Positions 52,016 to 60,727 of a DNA stretch of 64,000 nt are shown here, piece after piece. The stretch covers positions 627,038-691,037 of the forward strand of contig NZ_LN898211.1 of the NCBI RefSeq assembly GCF_001457795.1. Reading direction: 5' to 3'. The DNA is from Olsenella massiliensis. Its GTDB lineage: Bacteria; Actinomycetota; Coriobacteriia; Coriobacteriales; Atopobiaceae. The translations under genes and the position numbers were made by a program. Numbering within the stretch: the first letter of the stretch is position 1; every line of letters begins with the position of its first letter. Under the pieces are notes generated by a model. It saw only the letters and a program-made list of their open reading frames with translations, did no database searches and was not told the origin of the DNA.

Positions 52016-52431
52016 GACTGATAGCGGTAGGCCACGGTCGTTACGCCTCTGGCCTGAAGTCCGCCGTCGACATGCTTTCGGGCGACGGTGAGAAGCTCTC
52101 TTCAATTGACTTCGCTGCCGATGTCTCCCCAGATGAATTCGAGCGGCTGCTCAGGGAGGCGGTCGATGGTGACGAGGCTGTCATTATCTGCGACTTGGTC
52201 GGCGGCACCCCCTATAACCGTGCTTGTCTCCTTGCCCATGAGTCCGAGTCGGTCAGGGTCGTCGCCGGAATGAACCTTGCCGCGGCCCTTGAGGCGGTGC
52301 TTAGCCTGGAAGACGGGGCCCGGACTGCAGAGATCGCCGAGCGCCTGTGCTCATCAGTCCCCGACGGTGTGGGGCGTTTTGAGGAAGGTGCGTGTTCCGC
52401 GGACTCGGTTGATGAGGACGAGGACCTTTAG
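52012..52431 (+). CDS. mannose-family PTS EIIA, operon I
   Basis: A 139-residue EIIA protein. The phospho-His site is LIAVGHGRYASGLKSAVDML (His 8), with the family segment VIICDLVGGTPYNRACLLAH. It receives phosphate from HPr and passes it to EIIB. The acidic C-terminus (SADSVDEDEDL) is an extra tail, mirrored in the EIIA of operon II. Having EIIA last, after the two metabolic genes, is less usual. Confidence 0.9.
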   Translation: MRLIAVGHGRYASGLKSAVDMLSGDGEKLSSIDFAADVSPDEFERLLREAVDGDEAVIICDLVGGTPYNRACLLAHESESVRVVAGMNLAAALEAVLSLEDGARTAEIAERLCSSVPDGVGRFEEGACSADSVDEDEDL

Positions 52432-52455
52432 TGCTGCGTTGAGCACTATACTTTT

Positions 52456-52491
52456 GCCGGGGAGGGGTCGACCTCCCCGGCTTTCTATTTC
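52456..52491 (+). terminator. terminator between EIIA and the RpiR regulator
   Basis: GCCGGGGAGG and CCTCCCCGGC form a 10-bp stem with a 6-base loop and a following TTTCTATTTCT. A small dyad AGTGCT/AGCACT (52430-52447) overlaps the EIIA stop just before it. It may let the regulator be made separately or at a lower level than the PTS genes. Confidence 0.75.
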
Positions 52492-52499
52492 TATAGGCG

Positions 52500-53339
52500 G
52501 TGATTGCGCTGTTTACCACGAGGGTCAAGAGCCTGTATCCCAAGTTCACTATGGCGGAGAGGAAAGTAGCCGATTACCTCATCATGAACGGCGACGATGT
52601 CGGCGAAGTGACCTCGCATGAACTTGCGAAACGGCTCGACGTGGGGCAGTCGACCGTCATGCGCTTCTCGAAAAAGATGGGCTACTCGATGTTCGGCGAG
52701 ATGATCGCGGACATAAGCAGTTCGGCGGATGGGCCCTGCACCGAGATCAAGGATGAGGACAGCCCATTGATGGTGATGGGTAAGCTCGAAGGCAGGTATT
52801 GCGATCTTCTGAGGGCGGCCATCGCGAGCAATCGGGAGGAGTCCCTTGAGGAGGCCGCCCGAATGGTCGACGAGGCGGGCAATATTCTCTGCTATGGGTA
52901 TATGGAGAGCTTCCTTTTGGCCTCTCGCCTGTGCTGGTCGCTGGTCGGCCTGGGCAAAAACGCGGTTTGCGACGAAGACTTGATCCAGACGAAGCGTCGC
53001 CTGAGGTTGCTCGGCCCGGAAAAGGGCCTCGTCATCGTTCTCTCTAAGTCCGGCGAGAAGGCGGAGTCGGTAGGAGTCGCCAAAGCTGCGATCGATAAGA
53101 GGGTGCCAGTTCTGGCGATTTGCGACGCGTCGGATAACCCGCTCTCCAAATTGGCGACGTCGTGCCTGCGTGTCGTCGAGGTGGCCGACCGCTCCACACC
53201 GATGACCTCCATGGGGGTGGATGCCAGCGTGATGTTGGTCATTGACACCCTGATCGCTAGCGTTTACCAGCGTGATCGCAGGGGTTATGCGGGCACGTAC
53301 CGAGAGGGCCTCGTGGCCGCGCTTTCTGAGCGCCGATGA
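52500..53339 (+). CDS. MurR/RpiR family transcriptional regulator
   Basis: A 279-residue regulator. An N-terminal HTH_6 domain (FTMAERKVADYLIMNGDDVG, DVGQSTVMRFSKKMGY) is followed by a SIS sugar-phosphate-binding domain at about residues 105-240 (ILCYGYMESFLLASRL, LVIVLSKSGEKAESVGVAKA). It probably senses a sugar phosphate and controls the PTS operon ahead of it. The GTG start at 52500 has a weak site (ATAGGCG). An ATG at codon 18 lacks one too. Confidence 0.88.
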   Translation: MIALFTTRVKSLYPKFTMAERKVADYLIMNGDDVGEVTSHELAKRLDVGQSTVMRFSKKMGYSMFGEMIADISSSADGPCTEIKDEDSPLMVMGKLEGRYCDLLRAAIASNREESLEEAARMVDEAGNILCYGYMESFLLASRLCWSLVGLGKNAVCDEDLIQTKRRLRLLGPEKGLVIVLSKSGEKAESVGVAKAAIDKRVPVLAICDASDNPLSKLATSCLRVVEVADRSTPMTSMGVDASVMLVIDTLIASVYQRDRRGYAGTYREGLVAALSERR

Positions 53340-53490
53340 CGCCTTTTTGTGGTCTTTCGGGCTCCCAAGCTCCTCCGAGGCCCCACGGGCCCAAGAGACC
53401 CTGTTTGGCGTCGCATATAGGCGTCGAAACGGACGCGTCCCAAAACTTGGTGTAAGCAGCCACGCGGTCCGCGTCTAGGAGGGCGCCGCC

Positions 53491-54013
53491 GCCCTCCTAG
53501 AACCGTGAGTTGCCACACAGACGATTCCAACGGAAGGGACGGCCGCTATGGAGGCTTTACACGAGGAGGCGCTCGCGAGGGCGGGCTACCGGCGCACGTG
53601 CGACTTGCTGGCCGCCGTCGACCCCCGGACGCGGAGCTGCTCGAGGACGCGGCGTCCTCGGCGCTTGCCTACCTCGACTTCCCCCGCGAGCACGTGACGT
53701 GGGCGCGCACGAACAACGTGCAGGAGCGGATGAACTGCGAGGCCAAACGCCGCACGAGGGTGGTCCAGGCGTTCCCCTCGTTCGGCTCTCTCGTCAGGCT
53801 GGTGGGCGCCGTGTGCTGCGACCAGAACGACGCGTGGTTGGCCTCGAGGAACTTCATCGGCGTCAGGTCGCTCGACCCCGGCTACGGGTGCAAGCCGCTG
53901 CCGGAGGAGCCGGGCGGCGTCGACAGGGCGCTGAGGCTCGTCGGAGAGGCGTTCGACAGGAAGAGGAGGGTGGCGTAGCACCGGGGGTGGACTCATGCCC
54001 CCTAGGAGGGGCC
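53491..54013 (+). mobile_element. internally deleted IS256-family element
   Basis: About 520 bp. At the left, CCTCCTAG plus five bases plus TGAGT (53493-53510) matches the inverted right end ACTCA plus six bases plus CTAGGAGG (53991-54009), giving short imperfect terminal inverted repeats. Between them is a transposase pseudogene. A full IS256-family element is about 1.3-1.5 kb, so most of the middle is gone. The hairpin TCTAGGAGGGC/GCCCTCCTAGA (53474-53501) overlaps the left end. Confidence 0.65.
53548..53978 (+). pseudogene. IS256-family transposase remnant
   Basis: The ATG at 53548 opens a frame (EALHEEALARAGYRRTCDLL) that soon leaves the frame of the conserved C-terminal part. That part reads LEDAASSALAYLDFPREHVT, ARTNNVQERMNCEAKRRTRV and SFGSLVRLVGAVCCDQ. 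The NNVQERMN-type segment holds the last acidic residue of the DDE site. The middle, with the first two catalytic Asp residues, is missing, so the element cannot move by itself. Confidence 0.75.
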
Positions 54014-54041
54014 CTGCACCACTTTACTTTTGGTCGGAAAT

Positions 54042-54075
54042 GGAGGGCCCAGTTCTGTCGATGACTGGGCCCTCC
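54042..54075. terminator. hairpin between the IS remnant and the AraL-like gene
   Basis: GGAGGGCCCAGT and its exact complement form a 12-bp stem with a 10-base loop. It lies 64 bp beyond the stop codon of the minus-strand AraL-like gene and could serve as that operon's terminator, although the minus-strand 3' side (GACCAAAAG after TTTCC) has no long U-tract. Confidence 0.6.
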
Positions 54076-54138
54076 TGCGTTTGTGCAAAAAACAGGGCGT
54101 CGCCTCCCTGTCGTAAGGATGGCTCTCTTTAATCAACA

Positions 54139-54975
54139 CTACATGCTCAGCGGTATCTCCTTTACCGATGTGAAGACATGGTTCGGAAGGTATGGGGAGC
54201 TTTGCGCATCATCCAGTGTTGACTCTCCCGAAAGAACCAATACTGAGACGAACCCCGCATTGTTTCCCGCAGCAATATCGGTATAGAGCCGATCGCCTAC
54301 CATGGCGATTTCGCCACGCTGGATTGATTCAAATCCCAGTTCCACGAGCCGCTCCATGAGATAATCCGTGATTGGCGTGTTGGGCTTTCCAATCACCGTG
54401 TCCGGCGTCCTGTTCGAAGACGCTTGGACGAAGGCCATTATCGCTCCGGCGTCGGGGATGAAGCCGCTGGATGTGGGACAATTCAGGTCCGGGTGGGTAG
54501 CGATGTACGGGAGTCCTGACCTAACGAAATCGCATGCCTTGGTCATACTTGAATAGGTAAGCTCGGTATCAAATCCAATGACTACAACTTCGGGGTTCAT
54601 GTCGTCGAGTACTATCCCGCTTGCAAGGAACTCATTCTTCAAGAGCTGGTTGCCGAGAAGAAACACCCGCTTGTTTTGATAGTGCTTGTTCAAATACCAA
54701 GTCGCAGCCTGTCCCGAGGTAATGATTTCTTCATCGCCTATCGCATAGCCCATTGTATGCAGCTTGGAGATATAGCTCGAGGGGTCTTTCGATGAGTTGT
54801 TGGTCAGGAGGATGAATCTCCTCCCACTTCGTTTGATACGATCGAGAAAATTTTTGGCCCCATCTATCCAGGTAGTGTCGAGATAGATTGTCCCATCCAT
54901 ATCCAAGACGAATACTTTCGTCCCGTCAAAGGTAGAGATGGGGCAGCTGTCGACAGGGGGGAGCGTGCTTCTCAC
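54139..54975 (-). CDS. HAD-IIA family phosphatase (AraL/NagD-like)
   Basis: A 278-residue HAD phosphatase. Motif I is VFVLDMDGTIYLD near residue 22, motif II ILLTNNSSKD, the lysine motif is IGKPNTPITDYL, and motif IV is MVGDRLYTDIAAGNNAG. NagD/AraL-type enzymes dephosphorylate small sugar or glycerol phosphates. The start is GTG 54975, with AAGGAG 5 bases upstream; a longer frame adds 23 residues without a site. It lies 75 bp after the AraM-type gene in the same direction, the same pair as araL-araM in B. subtilis, suggesting that it acts on glycerol-1-phosphate or a related product. Confidence 0.85.
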   Translation of the reverse strand: MRSTLPPVDSCPISTFDGTKVFVLDMDGTIYLDTTWIDGAKNFLDRIKRSGRRFILLTNNSSKDPSSYISKLHTMGYAIGDEEIITSGQAATWYLNKHYQNKRVFLLGNQLLKNEFLASGIVLDDMNPEVVVIGFDTELTYSSMTKACDFVRSGLPYIATHPDLNCPTSSGFIPDAGAIMAFVQASSNRTPDTVIGKPNTPITDYLMERLVELGFESIQRGEIAMVGDRLYTDIAAGNNAGFVSVLVLSGESTLDDAQSSPYLPNHVFTSVKEIPLSM

Positions 54976-55050
54976 GTAGACTCCTTCTGCGAAGATGGAA
55001 CGAATTGATGTGCCAGGAGGTGACGAATCGCCTCGTAGCTGCACGCAAAA

Positions 55051-56304
55051 CTACAGTTCTATCATTCTGCTTATCCTGTTGAAGGTTGCCCTTCTTCGTG
55101 CGCTTGGCGAGAACGAGATCAGATTCTTGGCATGAGAAGACGGAATGTCAATCGATTCGAGCGTCTGCTTCATTCCAATGCTGGAATAAAGTGACCGAAG
55201 CGAATCTGCTGTGGGAATGTCCTGCACAACGCCTCTGATGGCTGGCCATGCGGACACGAGCATCTCGGGAGATACCATCTCAATTTCGTCTACGCTGTTC
55301 TCCTGGGCAATCCCTTCGTAGAGTTCATTGCCCCAAAAACCTCGAAGCTCTTCTTCGGAGAAACGACGATATGGAATGACGTGGCTTGAAATATCCTCAA
55401 TCTTGGCGAGTCTGTGGTAGTACTCCGAGATTAGGATCGTGCCGACTCCCACCTTTTCCCCATGCAAGCCTGAAGAATGGATTCTGATGCTCGGCGGCTC
55501 CATCTCGATGGTGTGAGAAATATGATGCTCGGAACCGGAGGCTGGCCTTGAGTTTCCCATGAGCTGCATTGCCAGGCCGGATAGCAAGAGGGCATATATC
55601 AGGTTGGCCGTTGCGGCCTCGTCGCCCTTTGGCACTCGGTTGCAGCACTCAAAGACGGTGTTGACGGCATTCATGGTTAGGTCATTAATTCTCTTACAGA
55701 AATGCTCGCCATTCACGAGGTGAGTAATCTTCCAGTCCGCAAGGGCAGTGAACTTTCCGATGATATCGCCTATGCCAGACAAGGAAAGTCTGAGTGGTGC
55801 AGCGTTTATTACAGACGTATCCGCAATGACGAGTCTGGGCGCAATTCCTGGCATCGTGGTTTTTACGCCCTGCCAGGTCATGGCTGATACTGTCGAGCAG
55901 AAGCCATCGACACTTGCGGCGGTCGGGCAAGCCACAAAGGGAATGTTGAGCTTGTGCGCACAGTAGCGCGTCGTGTCATGAATGGTCCCGCTTCCAATGG
56001 CAACGAGATAGTCCACCTGGTGACCTGAGAGCTTCTCCAAGACCTCTTCGGTGGCATGCTCGTCCGCATGCAAGCCGGTGGGGTTCAGAATCACATCAAC
56101 CTGGGATTTTGGTCTTGTCAGATTACTGGCATCGTATGTGTTCTCGTCATAGATGGTGCCTCTGGTTCCAGAGATAGTGAACTCGTCCATAATGGAATCA
56201 AAGTTTGACATCAAGCCTGAATCAATGAGAGCTGCTTGGGTTGTCATCACATGGTTGGTGCCACATTCGCATTGTCCGCTGAGCTTGGTGCTGTCGATTT
56301 TCAC
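55051..56304 (-). CDS. sn-glycerol-1-phosphate dehydrogenase (AraM/EgsA family)
   Basis: A 417-residue metal-dependent dehydrogenase, interconverting DHAP and sn-glycerol-1-phosphate with NAD(P)H. Recognisable are the nucleotide-binding VAIGSGTIHDTTRYCAHKL near residue 102, FVACPTAASVDGFCSTVSA, the metal Asp in SGIGDIIGKFTALADW, and His ligands in GSEHHISHTIE and HGEKVGVGTI. The reaction is the archaeal lipid-glycerol route. In Bacillus AraM has the same activity. It starts the minus-strand operon with the AraL-like phosphatase and is divergent from PTS operon II. GC is clearly lower than in the left part of the window. Confidence 0.88.
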   Translation of the reverse strand: MKIDSTKLSGQCECGTNHVMTTQAALIDSGLMSNFDSIMDEFTISGTRGTIYDENTYDASNLTRPKSQVDVILNPTGLHADEHATEEVLEKLSGHQVDYLVAIGSGTIHDTTRYCAHKLNIPFVACPTAASVDGFCSTVSAMTWQGVKTTMPGIAPRLVIADTSVINAAPLRLSLSGIGDIIGKFTALADWKITHLVNGEHFCKRINDLTMNAVNTVFECCNRVPKGDEAATANLIYALLLSGLAMQLMGNSRPASGSEHHISHTIEMEPPSIRIHSSGLHGEKVGVGTILISEYYHRLAKIEDISSHVIPYRRFSEEELRGFWGNELYEGIAQENSVDEIEMVSPEMLVSAWPAIRGVVQDIPTADSLRSLYSSIGMKQTLESIDIPSSHAKNLISFSPSARRRATFNRISRMIEL

Positions 56305-56494
56305 TGCCGGCTCCTTTCGCGAGCTATGGCCATCGCAACCCTTTGCCTGTTTTTCAATGGCGCCAGAAGAAGACTCTCAAGCAGGGGAGGCTACCTATGT
56401 TCCATCCGGATGCCTCTCTCGTTCCGCGCGAGAGGAGCGACTCCTTGCAAAGGGCCATAGTAGAGACAGCAAAAGTATAGCTCCCATGAACTAG

Positions 56495-56525
56495 AAAAGA
56501 ACCAATTTGAGTAAAAAAGAACCAA
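56495..56525. promoter_or_regulatory. 11-bp direct repeat at 20-bp spacing, candidate operator
   Basis: AAAAGAACCAA occurs at 56495-56505 and 56515-56525, about two helical turns apart. It lies in the 672-bp gap between the divergent araM-type gene and PTS operon II. Such direct repeats suit regulators that bind in tandem on one face; the regulator is not identified. Confidence 0.45.
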
Positions 56526-56640
56526 GTGGTTTTTACACCCGCATAACTGAATTTATACGCCAGATTCAGGATGGCGATGAGGAATACACTAGAATCGACA
56601 CCACCGGACGAGGCGCGAGAAGGGGTTTCGTACTATAGGA

Positions 56641-56880
56641 CCAGTTGAATTAATTAATACAAAATTACTTAATAATGATATAAATATAGCTTCATATAAT
56701 GAAGAATCCTCTTTATATGGCTCATAGGACATATATAAACCACTCACTGACAAAAAACTACCATTCATAGCAATACCACTGGTACTAAATAATAACAATG
56801 TACTTATTTGTACTAATTGGAAGATTATATGTGATAGAGTCAATTCATAAATTGAAGGAATGTACACCTTAAAACCACTG
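56641..56880. other. very AT-rich intergenic island
   Basis: A hand count gives 66 G or C in 240 bases (27.5%), against about 65% in the left-hand genes. A 92-codon open frame crosses it on the minus strand (56867-56589), but its product is a hydrophobic, low-complexity sequence without a known family and without a convincing ribosome binding site. It may hold promoters for the divergent operons or be a foreign insert. Confidence 0.7.
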
Positions 56881-56976
56881 GAATTCTAAGAGCGATATCA
56901 GTGTGGTGGCTCACTGCGAAACCTAGGGGTTTTGTCAGGAAAAATTAGTGCTATTTCAGGGGGAGGGGCAATAGTG

Positions 56977-57420
56977 ATGAAATTTGTTTTGGTGTCGCAC
57001 GGAGATTTCGCGAAGGGATTGCTCAGCGCGGCAACCATGCTTCTCGGCCCACAGGCGGAAATAGAGGCTGTTGGTCTCTATCCGCAGGATGAACCAGAAT
57101 CGTTTCGCACAAGGTTGGAGGCAGTCCTCCTTCCGGAAGATGAGGGGAATGTCATCTTCTTCTCTGACTTATTCCACGGTACTCCCTTCAACGTAGTGAC
57201 TGACCTCTCGCGTGATCACGATATCTACCACGTCACCGGTGTGAACCTCGCCGTCCTTCTCGAGGCCCTACTTTGCAGGAGTGATCCTGGAATCTCGTGC
57301 CAGATCGTTTGTGACAACGCGATAACTGCTGCGAAGGAAAGCGTGCTCGATGTTCGAGAGCTTCTTTCAAGCAATATTGAAATTGAGGACGAAAACGAAA
57401 TCGAAAATGAGGAGTTCTAG
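56977..57420 (+). CDS. mannose-family PTS EIIA, operon II
   Basis: A 147-residue EIIA. The phospho-His site is FVLVSHGDFAKGLLSAATML (His 8), with FFSDLFHGTPFNVVTDL as in the family. The C-terminus is strongly acidic (EIEDENEIENEEF). ATG 56977 has a GGGGGAGGGG site; an in-frame TTG 45 bases earlier is unsupported. It opens the second PTS operon, where EIIA is first, unlike operon I. Confidence 0.9.
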   Translation: MKFVLVSHGDFAKGLLSAATMLLGPQAEIEAVGLYPQDEPESFRTRLEAVLLPEDEGNVIFFSDLFHGTPFNVVTDLSRDHDIYHVTGVNLAVLLEALLCRSDPGISCQIVCDNAITAAKESVLDVRELLSSNIEIEDENEIENEEF

Positions 57421-57451
57421 TTCGTCACAGCGTTGGAAGGGAGTGGAAGTA

Positions 57452-57952
57452 ATGAGAAATGTGGTCTGGTCTCGTGTCGACGATCGTCTGATTCATGGGG
57501 AGGTGGTCACGGCATGGACTCCCTCAATGAACGCCAATTGCATCTTGATTGTTGACGACGGAGTTGCCGCTGACACCTTTAATAAGCGTGTGATCAAATC
57601 TCTGGCACCTGCGGGTGTCAAGGTCTTCGTTATCACTGTCGAGAAGGCCGCCGAACGCCTTGTCGCAGAGGGAAGGCCCGGGGAGCGCATCATCGTTCTC
57701 ACTAAGTCTCCCATCGCCTTCGCCCAGCTTATTGACGCTGGCGTTCCCATTCGGCAGGTGAATCTCGGGGGAATGGGAATCAGGGGGAATCGCCGGCCCT
57801 TTGTTAAGAACGTATCTGCTTCCCCGGAAGAGGTGGATGCAATCGAGCGGATGAGGGAGAAAGGAGTGCGCGTTTTCTATCAGCTTGTTCCCGAGCAAGG
57901 GGTTACTGAAGTAGACGATGCAATTATCAAAAAGTATAGGTCGGAGGCATAA
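57452..57952 (+). CDS. mannose-family PTS EIIB, operon II
   Basis: A 166-residue EIIB. The phospho-His site is WSRVDDRLIHGEVVTAW (His 14). ILIVDDGVAADTFNKRVI and VRQVNLGGMGIRGNRRP-type segments follow (here IRQVNLGGMGIRG), as in fructose/sorbose-type IIB proteins. ATG 57452 follows GGGAGTGGAAG. EIIC begins 2 bp after the stop. Confidence 0.92.
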   Translation: MRNVVWSRVDDRLIHGEVVTAWTPSMNANCILIVDDGVAADTFNKRVIKSLAPAGVKVFVITVEKAAERLVAEGRPGERIIVLTKSPIAFAQLIDAGVPIRQVNLGGMGIRGNRRPFVKNVSASPEEVDAIERMREKGVRVFYQLVPEQGVTEVDDAIIKKYRSEA

Positions 57953-57954
57953 GA

Positions 57955-58743
57955 ATGGCACCAATTCAAGCTTTGCTGTGTGGCATTGTCTATTGGCTCG
58001 CAGTGGGAAACCTTCCCTTTGTTGGCCTGTGGTCCCTACAGCGCCCATTAGTCTGTGGCTTTGTTACAGGAATCATCCTTGGCGACCCCCTCCAAGGCGC
58101 GCTAATCGGCGGGACGATTAACCTTGTCTATCTCGGCTTCATCTCGGCAGGTGGATCAATGCCTGCGGACATGGCGCTCGCGGGTATTCTTGGCACGGCT
58201 TATGCGATCGTAGGCAATATGGGTGCCAATACGGCTCTCGCTCTTGCCGTTCCAATCGGCATTCTTGGAACTATCGTCTGGTATCTCCGTATGACCTTTG
58301 ACTCGATCTTTGTTCACATTGGCGATAGGTACATCGAGAACGAGCAATACAACAAGATCTGGCGAGCCAACGTGCTGTTCCCCCAGATGTTCTGTGCAGT
58401 TATCGCTGTGATTCCCTGTGCGTTGGCGGCATACTTTGGAGCTGCCTACATCCAGGGACTCCTTGACGTGGTTTCCGGTCGAATTCTGACGGTCTTTGAG
58501 GTTATCGGCGGTCTTATGCCTGCACTGGGAATCGGCATAACACTTCAGTATATCTATAAGGGGCCTGCTCGCGTGTTCCTGTTCATGGGCTTCATACTTG
58601 CGGTCTACTCAGGAATGGGATTGCTCCCGCTCGGTATCATCGCTGCGCTTGTTGCCATCATCTACGTGCAGGTAACTGCAACTGTTGGATCAGCTACCCC
58701 AGCCATTGAGGGCGCAACTGAGGATGACGAGGAGGAATTCTAA
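57955..58743 (+). CDS. mannose-family PTS EIIC, operon II
   Basis: A 262-residue membrane component. Family segments are RPLVCGFVTGIILGDPLQGA, INLVYLGFISAGGSMPAD and FPQMFCAVIAVIPCALAAY. The acidic C-terminus is EDDEEEF. The TAATG junction overlaps EIID by one base. It resembles sorbose/fructose-group IIC more than the classical mannose one by eye only. Confidence 0.91.
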   Translation: MAPIQALLCGIVYWLAVGNLPFVGLWSLQRPLVCGFVTGIILGDPLQGALIGGTINLVYLGFISAGGSMPADMALAGILGTAYAIVGNMGANTALALAVPIGILGTIVWYLRMTFDSIFVHIGDRYIENEQYNKIWRANVLFPQMFCAVIAVIPCALAAYFGAAYIQGLLDVVSGRILTVFEVIGGLMPALGIGITLQYIYKGPARVFLFMGFILAVYSGMGLLPLGIIAALVAIIYVQVTATVGSATPAIEGATEDDEEEF

Positions 58744-59600
58744 TGGCGCAGGACAACAATACCGTGATGGCCCGTGAAGGCGGACTCGTCACCAAGAAGG
58801 CCCTTTTGCATGCGTGGTTCAACTGGGAGACGTTCGTACAATGCTGCTATAACTACGAGAGGATGATGGGGCTGGCGTGCGCTCACGTTTTCGTCCCCAT
58901 TATCTACTGCCTGTATAAGGATGACCCATCGAAGCGCAAAGCCGTGATGCGGCGTGAAGCAGAGTTCTTCAACGTGCACATTGAGTTCGGTGCCTGCATC
59001 CTCGGTTTGGCGATTGCTCTCGAAGAGCAGATGGCAATGGGGGAGGATGTTCCTGGGGAGCTTATCACCAATCTCAAGACTGCTCTCATGGGTCCTCTGG
59101 CCGGCGTTGGCGACACCATTTGGCAGGGCGTCGTCATCCCCATTCTGTTAGGAATTTGCATAGACCTCACTTTGAAGGGCGCAGGAATATGGGGGCCGAT
59201 TCTCTACACCATTCTCATTTGCGGCGGCGCATATGCTTTTAGCTACATCAACTTCATGTTTGGCTATCGCGCAGGTAGCGAGGCGGTGCTGAACTTCATA
59301 GAGAGTGGGAAGCTGGACCAGGTTTTAACAGGCGCCTCCATCATGGGTTGCATGGTTATGGGTGGCCTCATCGTGAACTACGTCAAGGTCACATGCGGCA
59401 TTGATATCGTCACTTCGGGGTCCACGTTTAACATCCAGGCCGACTTCTTCGATCAGGTGCTGCCAAAGGCATTGCCACTGGCAGCCACTATGGGCATTTA
59501 CGCTCTTCTCAACAAGCGTTGGTCGTCCCTTAAGATCATCGGACTGATTGTCGCTGTCGGCATCGTCTTCGGTGCAACGGGCATTCTCACCTACGCGTAA
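58743..59600 (+). CDS. mannose-family PTS EIID, operon II
   Basis: A 285-residue component. The cytosolic part has HAWFNWETFVQCCYNYERMM. The family motif is LKTALMGPLAGVGDTIWQGV near residue 115, and a hydrophobic end is LKIIGLIVAVGIVFGATGIL. It completes the EIIA-EIIB-EIIC-EIID set in four adjacent genes. Confidence 0.92.
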   Translation: MAQDNNTVMAREGGLVTKKALLHAWFNWETFVQCCYNYERMMGLACAHVFVPIIYCLYKDDPSKRKAVMRREAEFFNVHIEFGACILGLAIALEEQMAMGEDVPGELITNLKTALMGPLAGVGDTIWQGVVIPILLGICIDLTLKGAGIWGPILYTILICGGAYAFSYINFMFGYRAGSEAVLNFIESGKLDQVLTGASIMGCMVMGGLIVNYVKVTCGIDIVTSGSTFNIQADFFDQVLPKALPLAATMGIYALLNKRWSSLKIIGLIVAVGIVFGATGILTYA

Positions 59601-59674
59601 CAATCTCTTCGTGGCGTGACGGGTCACCTCCGGTGGCTCGCTACGCCACGCTCTTGAGAAAGGATCATTCCAAC

Positions 59675-60727
59675 ATGAAGGCATGTTTAATGATTGCTCC
59701 GGGTAATGTGAAGGTCGAGGAAATCGAAATGCCTTCCATTGGAAGTAACCAGGTACTCATTGAGGTGAAGGCCGCTGGAATATGCACCAATGACATACGT
59801 GACTACCTTGGGGACTGCGATTACTCATACCCGCGCATTGGCGGTCACGAGTATGTCGGAGTGATTCACTCCATGGGCAGCCGCGTGAACACAAGTCGCT
59901 TTCATGTTGGGCAGAAGGTAGTCAACTACATCATTGACGATTGTAAGGAGTGCTACTTCTGTAAAACGGGCAATGAAAACATCTGCGAGGACTTCCCTCA
60001 CTCCAAGGTTTTTCACAATGAGGATGGAATTTCCGGCTATTGCGGGTTTGCCCAGTACGTCGCCGCAGATGCGAAGGATCTTGTGGGGTATGAGAAACAA
60101 GACTCCTGGGAGAGGATGGCTCTAACGGAGCCACTCGCGTGCGTTGTCAACAGTGTCAATCGAGCCAACATCGAGTTTGGTCAAGACGTCCTCGTCGTGG
60201 GCGGCGGGACAATGGGACTGCTGCACGTGATGCTTGCAGTCAGTCGTGGTGCTCGGGTGTTTTTGAGCGAACCAATGGCTGATCGTAGGAACAAGGCGCT
60301 TGAACTCGGCGCAAGTGATGCCTTTGACCCCACAAGTGTCAATCCGATTCAGACCATTAAGGACCTTACGGGCGGACGTGGGGCGGATGTGGTCTTTGAT
60401 ACCGTTGCGCTGCCGGAAATTGCCGGTCAGGCCATCGAGATGACGGCCCCCTGCGGGACCTGCATCCTGTTCAGCTCCATTCATCCCAATGAGTCCATCC
60501 CGGTTGCCATCAATGCCGTGCACGCTCAGCAAAAGACGATTACGGGCGCAGAAAGCCCAACCGTGCACTCCTTCTATCAAGCAGTGCAACTAATTGATAA
60601 GAAGATAATTGACCCTTTGCCGCTGGTTGAGAAGGTGTTTGACTACACGGACTTCCAGGCCGCCATCGACGAGGCGATGCGTCCCGACACTTATAAGGTC
60701 ATCGTAAAGTTTGGTATGTGGGAATGA
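59675..60727 (+). CDS. zinc-dependent medium-chain polyol/sugar-alcohol dehydrogenase
   Basis: A 350-residue MDR enzyme. Catalytic zinc ligands are Cys in GICTNDIRDYL and the GHE of RIGGHEYVG. The structural zinc site has four Cys (DCKECYFCKTGNENIC). The NAD fold is VLVVGGGTMGLLHVMLA. It resembles sorbitol, threonine or galactitol-phosphate dehydrogenases. In this operon it probably oxidises the polyol phosphate made by the PTS. ATG 59675 has AAAGGA upstream. Its last 4 bases overlap the FGGY kinase start. Confidence 0.87.
   Translation: MKACLMIAPGNVKVEEIEMPSIGSNQVLIEVKAAGICTNDIRDYLGDCDYSYPRIGGHEYVGVIHSMGSRVNTSRFHVGQKVVNYIIDDCKECYFCKTGNENICEDFPHSKVFHNEDGISGYCGFAQYVAADAKDLVGYEKQDSWERMALTEPLACVVNSVNRANIEFGQDVLVVGGGTMGLLHVMLAVSRGARVFLSEPMADRRNKALELGASDAFDPTSVNPIQTIKDLTGGRGADVVFDTVALPEIAGQAIEMTAPCGTCILFSSIHPNESIPVAINAVHAQQKTITGAESPTVHSFYQAVQLIDKKIIDPLPLVEKVFDYTDFQAAIDEAMRPDTYKVIVKFGMWE

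Noticed and set aside
56589-56867. 92-codon minus-strand gene in the AT-rich island
   Set aside because: Long open frames are not surprising there, but the GTG start lacks a convincing site and the product resembles no family; kept only as a note on the region.
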